In this document: positions 56,480 to 64,000 of the stretch, piece by piece
How positions within the stretch are numbered: position 1 is the first letter of the stretch
How the letters are laid out: each line of letters opens with the position of its first letter
NCBI GenBank assembly: GCA_030544685.1
Contig: CP086683.1
Location: 930,001 to 994,000 of the forward strand
Direction of reading: 5' to 3'
DNA: 64,000 bases
Source: Pseudomonas sp. B21_DOA
GTDB taxonomy: Bacteria; Pseudomonadota; Gammaproteobacteria; Pseudomonadales; Pseudomonadaceae
Program-made: the position numbers and the translations under genes
The notes under the pieces: generated by a model
Told to the model about the DNA's origin: nothing
The model's database searches: none
Seen by the model: the letters and a program-made list of their open reading frames with translations, nothing else

Positions 56480-57013
56480 CTAGTTGTGGATAAGTTCTGC
56501 GGCAATCGCCGCCAGATCGTCAAAAATCAGAGTGCCCACCGGCAGGGTTTTGCCCCGGGTCTTTTCGCCTTTCCCGGTCTTCACCAAAACTGGCTGTGAA
56601 TCGACGGCTTTGGCGGCCTCCAGGTCACCAAGGCTGTCGCCAACGAACCAGACATTGGTCAACGGCACCGTGTAATGCTCGGCAATGGTTCTCAACATTC
56701 CCGGTTTCGGTTTACGGCAATCGCAGCCTTCGTCCGGGCCATGCGGGCAATACACGATCAAGCCAACTTCGCCGCCCTGCTCCGCGACCAGCTCGCGCAG
56801 GCGCGCGTGCATGGCCTCGAGGGTGGCGATGTCGTAATAGCCGCGAGCAATGCCCGACTGGTTGGTGGCCACCGCCACCGTCCAGCCGGCCTTGCTCAAC
56901 TGCGCGATCGCTTCGATCGAGCCGGGCAGCGGAATCCACTCCTCCACCGACTTGATGTAGGCATCGGAGTCGTAATTGATCACGCCGTCACGATCGAGAA
57001 TCAGCAGTTTCAA
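56480..57013 (-). CDS. gmhB: D-glycero-beta-D-manno-heptose-1,7-bisphosphate 7-phosphatase
   Basis: The start is a TTG at 57013 (KLLILDRDGVINYDSDAYIKS), preceded by TTGAGGAA, giving 177 residues, the normal length; longer readings run into glyS. HAD motif I is DRDGVIN, with ATNQSGIARGYY and CDCRKPKPGM, the GmhB zinc-binding Cys pattern, and VGDSLGDLEAA. It makes heptose-1-phosphate for the LPS inner core. It lies ten bases after glyS. Confidence 0.94.
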   Translation of the reverse strand: MKLLILDRDGVINYDSDAYIKSVEEWIPLPGSIEAIAQLSKAGWTVAVATNQSGIARGYYDIATLEAMHARLRELVAEQGGEVGLIVYCPHGPDEGCDCRKPKPGMLRTIAEHYTVPLTNVWFVGDSLGDLEAAKAVDSQPVLVKTGKGEKTRGKTLPVGTLIFDDLAAIAAELIHN

Positions 57014-57023
57014 CAGCAATTCC

Positions 57024-59078
57024 TCAACCCAGCAGCGAAATGTCGGCAACACCGAGGAACAGGCCACGCAGACGCGCCAGCAGCGCGTAACGGTTGGCCC
57101 GCACGTTGGCATCGTCGGCATTGACCATCACCGCGTCGAAGAACGCGTCGACCGGCTCGCGCAGGGCGGCCAGGCGTGCCAGCGATTCGTTGTACTGACG
57201 CGCCGCGGCCATTGGCTGCACCGCTTGGTCCGCTTGCTGGATTGCCGAATACAGCGAGAACTCGTTGGCGTTGTCGAAATACTTGGCTTCGACCACGGTC
57301 GGTACCGAGCCTTCGACCTTGCTCAACAGGTTCGACACACGCTTGTTCACCGCTGCCAGCGCTGCCGCTTCCGGCAGTTTGCGGAAGGCCTGCACCGCTT
57401 GCACACGCTGGTCGAAGTCCAGCGCCGAGCCCGGCTTGAGGGCACGGACCGACAGGTAAGTAGCGACATCAACGCCTTCGTCTTCATAACGCGCCCGCAG
57501 GCGGTCGAAGATGAATTCCAGCACGGCTTCGTTGAGGCCGGCAGCCTTGACCTTGGCGCCGAATGCATTCACCGCGAAAGCCACGGCGTCGTTCAGGTCC
57601 AGGTCCAGTTGTTTCTCGATCAGGATACGCAGCACGCCCAGTGCCGCACGGCGCAGGGCATACGGGTCTTTGCTGCCGGTTGGCAGCATGCCGATACCGA
57701 AGATGCCGACCAGGGTGTCGAGCTTGTCGGCGATGGCCACGGCTGCACCCGTCAGGGTCGCCGGCAATTCAGCCCCGGCACCGCGTGGCATGTACTGCTC
57801 GTTCAGTGCCAGCGCGACATCCTGTGGCTCGCCGTCATTGAGCGCGTAGTAGTAACCGGCGACACCTTGCATCTCCGGGAACTCGCCGACCATTTCGGTG
57901 GCCAGGTCGCACTTCGACAGCAGGCCCGCGCGGGCGGCCCACGAAGCGTTGCCGCCGATGCGTGCGGCGATGTACGCCGCCAGTTTCGATACGCGCTCGG
58001 CCTTGTCGTAGACGCTGCCGAGCTTTTCCTGGAACACCACGTTCTGCAGGCGCAGGTTGAAGTCTTCGAGCTTCTGCTTCTTGTCCTGCTTGAAGAAGAA
58101 CTCGGCGTCGGTCAGGCGTGGGCGAACCACTTTCTCGTTACCGGCGATGATCTGCTGCGGGTCTTTGCTTTCGATGTTGGCCACGGTAATGAAACGTGGC
58201 AGCAACTTGCCGTCGGCATCCAGCAGGCAGAAGTACTTCTGGTTGTCCTGCATGGTGGTGATCAGCGCTTCCTGCGGCACGTCGAGGAAGCGTTCCTCGA
58301 AGGAACACACCAGCGGCACCGGCCATTCGACCAGTGCGGTCACTTCGTCGAGCAGCGCCGGCGGCACGATTGCGGTGCCTTCCTGACGGGTAGCCAGCTC
58401 TTCGGTGCGCTTGCTGATGATCTCGCGACGCTCGTTGGCATCGGCCAATACGTAAGCGGCACGCAGGTCAGCGAGGTAGCTCGATGGCGAACTGATGCGC
58501 ACGCTTTGCGGGTGATGGAAACGGTGGCCACGGGAGTCACGGCCAGCCTTCTGCGCAAGGATCGTGCAGTCGATGACCTGGTCACCGAGCAGCATCACCA
58601 GCCACTGGGTCGGACGCACGAATTCTTCCTTGCGCGCACCCCAACGCATGCGTTTCGGGATCGGCAGGTCGTTCAGCGAATCTTCGACGATGGTTGGCAG
58701 CAGGCTCGCGGTCGGCTTGCCGGCGATGTTCTGGCTGTAGCGCAGTTTCGGACCGCTCTGGTCGATTTCGCTCAGCTCGACGCCGCACTTTTTGGCGAAG
58801 CCGAGGGCGGCCTGCGTCGGATTGCCGTCAGCGTCGAACGCCGCCTGACGCGGCGGGCCATCGAGGTTGATGCTGCGATCCGGCTGCTGAGTGGCCAGCG
58901 CGGTGATCAGCACAGCCAGACGCCGTGGTGCGGCGTAGACGGTTTTGCTTTCGTAGCTCAGGCCGGCGGCTTGCAGGCCCTTGTCGATACCGGCGAGGAA
59001 CGCATCAGCCAAAGTGTTCAGGGCTTTGGGTGGCAGTTCTTCGGTGCCCAGTTCAACCAGAAAATCTTGCGCACTCAT
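57024..59078 (-). CDS. glyS: Glycyl-tRNA synthetase beta subunit
   Basis: The 684-residue protein starts [27 protein letters not shown] and has the family's HD-like core and C-terminal tRNA-binding domain. It pairs with the alpha subunit as alpha2beta2. The ATG overlaps the glyQ stop (ATGA), so subunits are made together. The frame is intact over the full expected length. Confidence 0.98.
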   Translation of the reverse strand: MSAQDFLVELGTEELPPKALNTLADAFLAGIDKGLQAAGLSYESKTVYAAPRRLAVLITALATQQPDRSINLDGPPRQAAFDADGNPTQAALGFAKKCGVELSEIDQSGPKLRYSQNIAGKPTASLLPTIVEDSLNDLPIPKRMRWGARKEEFVRPTQWLVMLLGDQVIDCTILAQKAGRDSRGHRFHHPQSVRISSPSSYLADLRAAYVLADANERREIISKRTEELATRQEGTAIVPPALLDEVTALVEWPVPLVCSFEERFLDVPQEALITTMQDNQKYFCLLDADGKLLPRFITVANIESKDPQQIIAGNEKVVRPRLTDAEFFFKQDKKQKLEDFNLRLQNVVFQEKLGSVYDKAERVSKLAAYIAARIGGNASWAARAGLLSKCDLATEMVGEFPEMQGVAGYYYALNDGEPQDVALALNEQYMPRGAGAELPATLTGAAVAIADKLDTLVGIFGIGMLPTGSKDPYALRRAALGVLRILIEKQLDLDLNDAVAFAVNAFGAKVKAAGLNEAVLEFIFDRLRARYEDEGVDVATYLSVRALKPGSALDFDQRVQAVQAFRKLPEAAALAAVNKRVSNLLSKVEGSVPTVVEAKYFDNANEFSLYSAIQQADQAVQPMAAARQYNESLARLAALREPVDAFFDAVMVNADDANVRANRYALLARLRGLFLGVADISLLG

Positions 59079-60028
59079 TGTGCAGCCTCCAGCTTGGCCA
59101 GTACTTCATCACGCAGGTCCGGGGTCGCCATCGGGAAGCCCAGCTTGGCGCGTGCCAGCAGGTAGGCTTGCGCAACGGAACGCGCCAGGGTGCGCACGCG
59201 CAGAATGTATTGCTGACGCGCAGTCACCGAGATCGCCCGGCGCGCATCCAGCAGGTTGAAGGTGTGCGACGCCTTCAGGACCATTTCGTAGCTCGGCAAC
59301 GGCAGCGGCTGGTCGAGTTCGATCAGGCGCTTGGCTTCGCTTTCATAGAAGTCGAACAGCTCGAACAGTTTGTCGACGTTGGCGTGTTCGAAGTTGTAGG
59401 TGGACTGCTCCACTTCGTTCTGGTGGAACACATCGCCGTAGGTGACTTTGCCGAACGGGCCGTCAGCCCAGACCAGGTCGTAGACCGAATCGACGCCTTG
59501 CAGGTACATCGCCAGACGCTCGAGACCGTAGGTGATCTCGCCGGTCACCGGGTAGCACTCGATGCCGCCCGCTTGCTGGAAGTAGGTGAACTGGGTGACT
59601 TCCATGCCGTTGAGCCAGACTTCCCAGCCCAGACCCCAGGCGCCGAGGGTCGGCGATTCCCAGTTGTCTTCGACGAAGCGGATGTCGTGCACCAGCGGGT
59701 CGAGGCCGACATGCTTGAGCGAGCCCAGGTACAGTTCCTGGAAATTGTCCGGGTTCGGCTTGAGCACGACCTGGAACTGGTAGTAGTGCTGCAGACGGTT
59801 CGGGTTTTCGCCGTAACGGCCGTCAGTCGGACGGCGGCTTGACTGCACGTACGCGGCGTTCCAGGTTTCCGGGCCGATGGCGCGCAGGAAGGTCGCGGTG
59901 TGGAAAGTGCCGGCGCCTACTTCCATATCGTAGGGCTGAAGTACCACACAACCTTGCTCGGCCCAGTATTGCTGGAGCGCGAGGATCAAGTCTTGGAAGG
60001 TACGCACGGCTGGCGTAGGCTGGCTCAC
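59075..60028 (-). CDS. glyQ: Glycyl-tRNA synthetase alpha subunit
   Basis: Starting from the GTG at 60028 ([37 protein letters not shown]) gives 317 residues, the Pseudomonas length. ACAGGTGA is the ribosome site. The class II aminoacyl-tRNA synthetase motifs are seen ([32 protein letters not shown]). It charges tRNA-Gly together with GlyS. It is divergent from tag with an 80-bp gap. Confidence 0.97.
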   Translation of the reverse strand: MSQPTPAVRTFQDLILALQQYWAEQGCVVLQPYDMEVGAGTFHTATFLRAIGPETWNAAYVQSSRRPTDGRYGENPNRLQHYYQFQVVLKPNPDNFQELYLGSLKHVGLDPLVHDIRFVEDNWESPTLGAWGLGWEVWLNGMEVTQFTYFQQAGGIECYPVTGEITYGLERLAMYLQGVDSVYDLVWADGPFGKVTYGDVFHQNEVEQSTYNFEHANVDKLFELFDFYESEAKRLIELDQPLPLPSYEMVLKASHTFNLLDARRAISVTARQQYILRVRTLARSVAQAYLLARAKLGFPMATPDLRDEVLAKLEAAQ

Positions 60029-60108
60029 GAAATTCACCTGTTTCTTGGGCTGCGATTTAAAGAGCGGGAGTATACCCGATTCGTTGCTGCGCACGCCCCT
60101 GGAGCCTT

Positions 60109-60666
60109 ATGCCACGCTGCTTTTGGTGTACCGAAGATCCGCTGTACATGGCTTATCACGATCAGGAGTGGGGCACGCCGCTACGCGATGCGCAGGGTTT
60201 GTTCGAGTTGCTTTTGCTCGAAGGGTTCCAGGCCGGGCTGTCGTGGATAACCGTGTTGCGCAAACGTGAGCGCTATCGCGAGGTGTTGTTCGGCTTCGAC
60301 GTGCAGCGCGTGGCGCAGATGAGCGACGCCGAGATCGACGAGCTCATGCTTGATCCGGGCATCATCCGCAATCGCCTGAAACTCAACGCCGCCCGGCGCA
60401 ACGCCCAGGCGTGGCTGGCGCTGGAGGATCCGGTGGCATTTCTGTGGTCGTTCGTGGGCGACCAACCGATCATCAATCATTTCAAGGATCGCAGCGAAGT
60501 CCCGGCGATCACCCCGGAAGCGCTGGCGATGAGCAAGGCGCTGAAAAAAGCCGGCTTCACTTTCGTCGGCCCGACCATTTGCTACGCGCTGATGCAGGCC
60601 TCGGGCATGGTCATGGACCACACCCAGGATTGCGACCGCTACGCGCAGCTTGCCAACGCCGGTTAG
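60109..60666 (+). CDS. tag: DNA-3-methyladenine glycosylase I
   Basis: The 185-residue enzyme removes 3-methyladenine from DNA. It begins with PRCFWCTEDPLYMAYHDQEWG, with the Cys and His zinc ligands, has AGLSWITVLRKRERYREVL in the core, and ends DHTQDCDRY, with the other ligands. Its length is like E. coli Tag. It is 41 bases before the lipid A acyltransferase-like gene and divergent from glyQ, as in PA0010. Confidence 0.96.
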   Translation: MPRCFWCTEDPLYMAYHDQEWGTPLRDAQGLFELLLLEGFQAGLSWITVLRKRERYREVLFGFDVQRVAQMSDAEIDELMLDPGIIRNRLKLNAARRNAQAWLALEDPVAFLWSFVGDQPIINHFKDRSEVPAITPEALAMSKALKKAGFTFVGPTICYALMQASGMVMDHTQDCDRYAQLANAG

Positions 60667-60707
60667 AATGCCCGCCTCGCGCACAGCACAAAGATCAGGA
60701 GTGACCT

Positions 60708-61595
60708 GTGGAAAAGTTTAAAGGCGCCTTGCTGGTAGGCGCTCTGCGGCTGTTTGCCCTGTTGCCATGGCGGGCCGTGCAGGCCGTGGGTTCGGCGATC
60801 GGCTGGATCATGTGGAAAACCCCCAACCGTTCCCGCGACGTGGTGCGGATCAACCTGTCCAAGTGTTTTCCCCAGATGGATGCGGCCGAACGTGAGCGTC
60901 TGGTCGGGCAGAGTCTGAAGGACATCGGCAAGTCGCTGACCGAAAGCGCCTGCGCGTGGATCTGGCCGGCGCAGCGCTCGATCGATCTGGTCCGTGAGGT
61001 CGAAGGTCTCGATGTGTTGAAAGACGCGCTGGCTTCGGGCAAAGGCGTGGTCGGCATCACCAGCCACCTCGGCAACTGGGAAGTGCTCAACCACTTCTAT
61101 TGCAGCCAGTGCAAACCGATCATTTTCTACCGTCCGCCGAAGCTCAAGGCAGTGGATGAATTGCTGCGCAAACAGCGCGTGCAGCTGGGCAACAAGGTCG
61201 CGGCGTCGACCAAGGAAGGCATTCTCAGCGTCATCAAGGAAGTGCGTAAGGGTGGTGCCGTGGGTATTCCTGCCGACCCGGAACCGGCCGAATCCGCCGG
61301 GATTTTCGTGCCGTTCTTCGCCACTCAGGCGCTGACCAGCAAATTCGTGCCGAACATGTTGGCCGGCGGCAAAGCGGTCGGTGTGTTCCTGCATGCCCTG
61401 CGCCTGCCTGACGGCTCGGGCTACAAAGTGATCCTCGAAGCCGCGCCAGAAGCGATGTACAGCACCGATACCGCCGAATCCTGCGCGGCTATGAGCAAAG
61501 TGGTCGAGCGTTACGTCGCGGCGTATCCGAGCCAGTACATGTGGAGCATGAAACGCTTCAAGAAGCGTCCGCCTGGCGAGGCGCGCTGGTACTGA
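60708..61595 (+). CDS. Lipid A lauroyl-type acyltransferase (LpxL/HtrB family)
   Basis: A GTG start at 60708 (EKFKGALLVGALRLFALLPW) with AGGAGTGA upstream gives 295 residues. An N-terminal membrane helix is followed by the H-x4-E motif (GITSHLGNWEVLNHFY) and GIPADPEPAESAGIFVPFF. The family adds secondary acyl chains to lipid A. Its place after tag matches PA0011 (htrB1), but I do not assign a number because pseudomonads have two paralogues. The end converges on the small TPR gene. Confidence 0.9.
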   Translation: MEKFKGALLVGALRLFALLPWRAVQAVGSAIGWIMWKTPNRSRDVVRINLSKCFPQMDAAERERLVGQSLKDIGKSLTESACAWIWPAQRSIDLVREVEGLDVLKDALASGKGVVGITSHLGNWEVLNHFYCSQCKPIIFYRPPKLKAVDELLRKQRVQLGNKVAASTKEGILSVIKEVRKGGAVGIPADPEPAESAGIFVPFFATQALTSKFVPNMLAGGKAVGVFLHALRLPDGSGYKVILEAAPEAMYSTDTAESCAAMSKVVERYVAAYPSQYMWSMKRFKKRPPGEARWY

Positions 61596-61646
61596 GCAAC
61601 TTCGCTTGGGTGACGGTTAAAGCAGACGCCTTGGGCCGTCTGTAGC

Positions 61647-61970
61647 TCAAAGCGCCTGCCGCTCGAGCTTCTTCAGGAACACCGTCATCTCCTTCTCGGC
61701 CTGTTTGTCACCGTGGGCGCGGGCGGCTTCCAGGCCCTGTTCCCAGGCCTGACGCGCAGCGGCGTGATCGCCTAGCGCCAGCTGCGCCTTGCCCAGCAGC
61801 TTCCACGCCGCCGAGTATTTCGGGTCGAACGCGACACAACGCTGAAAATGCTCGACAGCCTTGGCGTTTTCGCCCAGATCCAGATACCCCTTACCCAGGC
61901 CGAAGCGCAACAAAGCGTTATCCACACCCTTGGCGAGCATTTTTTCCAGGGATTCGAGCATTTTATTCAA
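61647..61970 (-). CDS. Small TPR-repeat protein
   Basis: The 107-residue cytosolic protein holds two to three TPR units (LLRFGLGKGYLDLGENAKAVEHFQRCVAFDP; AAWKLLGKAQLALGDHAAARQAWEQGLEAAR) between Lys-rich ends. It should be a small protein-binding adaptor; no partner is known. It lies near trkA on the same strand, separated by a REP pair. An ATG three codons in (MLESLEK) could be the true start. A perfect DnaA box is inside at 61918. Confidence 0.85.
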   Translation of the reverse strand: MNKMLESLEKMLAKGVDNALLRFGLGKGYLDLGENAKAVEHFQRCVAFDPKYSAAWKLLGKAQLALGDHAAARQAWEQGLEAARAHGDKQAEKEMTVFLKKLERQAL

Positions 61971-61978
61971 CCTCGCAT

Positions 61979-62089
61979 GATCGTTCCCACGCTCCGCGTG
62001 GGAATGCAGCCCGGGACGCTCCGCGTCCCTTCAACAGCCGAACGCGGAGCGTCCGCTGAGGCGTTCCCACGCAGAGCGTGGGAACGATC
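61979..62089. repeat. REP-type inverted repeat pair (GATCGTTCCCACGC)
   Basis: GATCGTTCCCACGCTCCGCG at the left is repeated inverted at the right (GAGCGTGGGAACGATC), and an inner pair GGGACGCTCCGCGTCCC / ACGCGGAGCGTCC lies between. It is another common Pseudomonas intergenic repeat, in the gap between trkA and the TPR gene, where it may stabilise or end the trkA message. Confidence 0.85.
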
Positions 62090-62099
62090 AGTGGTGGGA

Positions 62100-63476
62100 T
62101 CAGAAAAAGCTCAAACCCACATGAAACAGCTTCTCCACATCGCGAATATGCTTTTTATCCACAAGGAACAGAATCACGTGGTCGCCCGCTTCGATCACCG
62201 TGTCGTCGTGGGCGATGATCACTTTCTCGTTGCGGATCACCGCGCCGATGGTGGTGCCCGGTGGCAGGCCGATCTTCTCGATCGGCTTGCCGATGACCTT
62301 GCTCGACTTCGCATCACCGTGGGCAATCGCCTCGATCGCTTCCGCCGCGCCGCGCCGCAGTGAGTGCACGCTGACGATATCGCCTCGGCGCACGTGGGCG
62401 AGCAAGGTGCCGATGGTCGCCAGTTGCGGGCTGATGGCGATGTCGATGTCGCCGCCCTGGATCAGGTCGACGTAGGCCGGGTTGTTGATGATCGTCATGA
62501 CCTTCTTCGCCCCCAGCCGTTTGGCCAGCAGCGATGACATGATGTTGGCTTCGTCGTCGTTGGTCAGGGCGAGGAAAATATCGGCATCGGCGATGTTCTC
62601 TTCCAGCAGCAGATCGCGATCCGAGGCGCTGCCCTGCAACACCACGGTGCTGTCGAGGGTGTCGGAGAGGTAGCGGCAGCGCGCGGGGCTCATCTCGATG
62701 ATCTTCACCTGATAACGGCTTTCGATGGCCTCGGCCAGGCGCTCGCCGATCTGCCCGCCACCGGCGATGACGATGCGTTTGTAGGTCTCGTCGAGGCGGC
62801 GCATTTCGCTCATCACTGCGCGAATATCCTCACGGGCAGCGATGAAGAAGACTTCGTCATCCGCCTCGATCACCGTGTCGCCCTGGGGCAGGATCGGTCG
62901 GTCACGGCGGAAAATCGCCGCCACGCGCGTTTCGACGTTCGGCATGTGCTCGCGCAATTGGCGCAGTTGCTGGCCCACCAGCGGACCGCCGTAATAGGCG
63001 CGCACCGCCACCAGTTGCGCCGCGCCTTCGGCGAAGTCGATCACCTGCAAGGCGCCGGGGTGCTGGATCAGGCGCTTGATGTAGTTGGTCACGACCTGCT
63101 CGGGGCTGATCAGCACGTCGACCGGAATCGCCTCGTTCTGGAACAGTTGCTCCTCGCGATTGAGGTACGACGCTTCGCGCACCCGGGCGATTTTCGTCGG
63201 GGTATGGAACAGCGTGTGCGCGACTTGGCAGGCGACCATGTTGGTTTCGTCGCTATTGGTCACCGCCACCAGCATGTCGGCGTCATCGGCACCGGCCTGA
63301 CGCAGCACCGACGGCAACGAGCCACGGCCCTGCACGGTGCGGATGTCGAGGCGGTCGCCGAGGTCGCGCAGACGCTCGCCGTCGGTGTCGACCACGGTAA
63401 TGTCGTTGGCCTCGCTGGCCAGATGTTCGGCCAGCGAACCGCCGACCTGTCCCGCACCGAGGATGATGATTTTCAT
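62100..63476 (-). CDS. trkA: Trk potassium transport system regulatory protein TrkA
   Basis: The 458-residue cytosolic protein has two halves, each an NAD-binding TrkA-N domain ([38 protein letters not shown]) followed by a TrkA-C domain. It gates TrkH/TrkG channels by NAD(H) and ATP. It follows rsmB by 21 bases, in the fmt-rsmB-trkA order known in pseudomonads. A perfect DnaA box lies near its end at 62155. Confidence 0.97.
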   Translation of the reverse strand: MKIIILGAGQVGGSLAEHLASEANDITVVDTDGERLRDLGDRLDIRTVQGRGSLPSVLRQAGADDADMLVAVTNSDETNMVACQVAHTLFHTPTKIARVREASYLNREEQLFQNEAIPVDVLISPEQVVTNYIKRLIQHPGALQVIDFAEGAAQLVAVRAYYGGPLVGQQLRQLREHMPNVETRVAAIFRRDRPILPQGDTVIEADDEVFFIAAREDIRAVMSEMRRLDETYKRIVIAGGGQIGERLAEAIESRYQVKIIEMSPARCRYLSDTLDSTVVLQGSASDRDLLLEENIADADIFLALTNDDEANIMSSLLAKRLGAKKVMTIINNPAYVDLIQGGDIDIAISPQLATIGTLLAHVRRGDIVSVHSLRRGAAEAIEAIAHGDAKSSKVIGKPIEKIGLPPGTTIGAVIRNEKVIIAHDDTVIEAGDHVILFLVDKKHIRDVEKLFHVGLSFF

Positions 63477-63497
63477 CCAGTCACTCCATGAATCCGT

Positions 63498-64000
63498 TTA
63501 GCCGCGCGCGGCAGCGATCTTGATCAGCTTGGCGTAATAGAACCCGTCATGCCCGCCCTGCTGGGCCAGCAATTGGCGACCATGGGGCTGCTTGATCCCG
63601 GCCGCCGTGGCCAGATCCAGTTCCCGCGCACCGGGTGTGCGTTCGAGGAACGCGGCGATGACTTCGGTGTTCTCCGTCGGCAGCGTCGAGCAGGTGGCGT
63701 AGAGCAGGATGCCGCCGACTTCGAGGGTCTTCCACATGGCATCGAGCAGCTCGCCTTGCAGTTGCGCGAGGGCGACGATGTCGTCGGGCTGGCGGGTCAG
63801 CTTGATGTCCGGATGGCGGCGGATCACCCCAGTGGCCGAGCAAGGTGCATCGAGGAGGATGCGCTGGAACGGTTTGCCGTCCCACCATTTATCGATATCG
63901 CGACCGTCGGCGGCGATCAGTTCAGCGTCGAGGCCGAGGCGCTCAAGGTTTTCCTTCACCCGTACCAGACGCTTGGCTTCCAGATCCACGGCTACCACGC
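63498..64000 (-). CDS. rsmB: 16S rRNA (cytosine967-C5)-methyltransferase (3' part; cut by right edge)
   Basis: Only about 167 C-terminal residues are visible and the frame runs open to the last base, so the N-terminal NusB-like domain and motif I are outside. Visible are [34 protein letters not shown], the motif [21 protein letters not shown] with one catalytic Cys, and [22 protein letters not shown] with the second. This pair is the RsmB/Sun family pattern. It precedes trkA in one transcript. Confidence 0.94.
   Translation of the reverse strand, partial: VVAVDLEAKRLVRVKENLERLGLDAELIAADGRDIDKWWDGKPFQRILLDAPCSATGVIRRHPDIKLTRQPDDIVALAQLQGELLDAMWKTLEVGGILLYATCSTLPTENTEVIAAFLERTPGARELDLATAAGIKQPHGRQLLAQQGGHDGFYYAKLIKIAAARG

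Noticed and set aside
56976..59165. 729-codon plus-strand frame opposite glyS
   Set aside because: It is a shadow of glyS and overlaps glyQ; no motif supports it.
61621..61645. Terminator between the lipid A acyltransferase-like gene and the TPR gene
   Set aside because: CAGACG and CGTCTG can pair, but the stem has a bulge and there is no T-run, so support is too weak.

Overview
The window is about 64 kb of high-GC Gammaproteobacterial chromosome around the replication origin of a Pseudomonas, most likely of the P. fluorescens group. This rests on the gene order glmS-glmR-glmU / atpCDGAHFEBI / parB-parA / rsmG-mnmG / mnmE / yidC-yidD-rnpA-rpmH / dnaA-dnaN-recF-gyrB / plsC-type acyltransferase-gmhB-glyS-glyQ / tag-lpxL-type / trkA-rsmB, on the protein sequences themselves, and on Pseudomonas-type REP palindromes. 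No rRNA, tRNA, CRISPR array, insertion sequence or prophage was seen.

Layout. 1-0.76 kb: 5' part of a cyclopropane-fatty-acid-synthase-like methyltransferase, cut by the left edge. 0.9-6.9 kb: a translationally coupled four-gene operon of three SPFH (HflK/HflC-like) membrane proteins, one with a histidine-rich N-terminus, followed by a P1B-type metal ATPase. 7.1-13.2 kb: LPD-3-type dihydrolipoyl dehydrogenase, an Lrp regulator divergent from a LysE-type exporter, and a DUF3142 lipoprotein paired with a large periplasmic protein. 13.3-20.1 kb: a surface-glycan cluster (methyltransferase, acyltransferase, two tandem paralogous glycosyltransferases, one divergent glycosyltransferase). 20-21.7 kb: glutathione transferase and LysR regulator. 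21.8-26 kb: UDP-GlcNAc synthesis (glmS, glmR, glmU). 26-33.2 kb: the F1Fo ATP synthase operon. 33.4-37.6 kb: parB, parA, rsmG, mnmG. 37.6-38.2 kb: an oriC-like region. 38.2-42.2 kb: an iron-siderophore uptake and signalling cassette (ECF sigma, FecR, TonB receptor) lying between mnmG and mnmE, against the strand of its neighbours. 42.2-46.2 kb: mnmE, yidC, yidD, rnpA, rpmH. 46.2-46.7 kb: oriC. 46.7-52.9 kb: dnaA, dnaN, recF, gyrB. 53-55.4 kb: a divergent two-component system. 55.6-64 kb: lipid, heptose, glycyl-tRNA, repair and potassium genes, ending in a partial rsmB.

Three observations stand out. (1) The mnmG-upstream region and the rpmH-dnaA region are paralogous: several shared blocks, including the DnaA boxes, all sit at one constant offset of 8,555 bp, which points to a duplicated origin. 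Perfect 9-mer DnaA boxes (about 27 by eye) are spread from 22.1 to 62.2 kb, mostly inside genes, and none was found in the first 22 kb. Two good parS sites and one degenerate one are also present. (2) The SPFH / metal ATPase operon with its His-rich arm looks like an undescribed metal-handling membrane system. (3) Five genes (two SPFH genes, lpd, the Lrp regulator and rnpA) are each broken by the apparent loss of one G or C in a short homopolymer. Because rnpA should be essential, these are most likely sequence errors, and I annotate the repaired genes.
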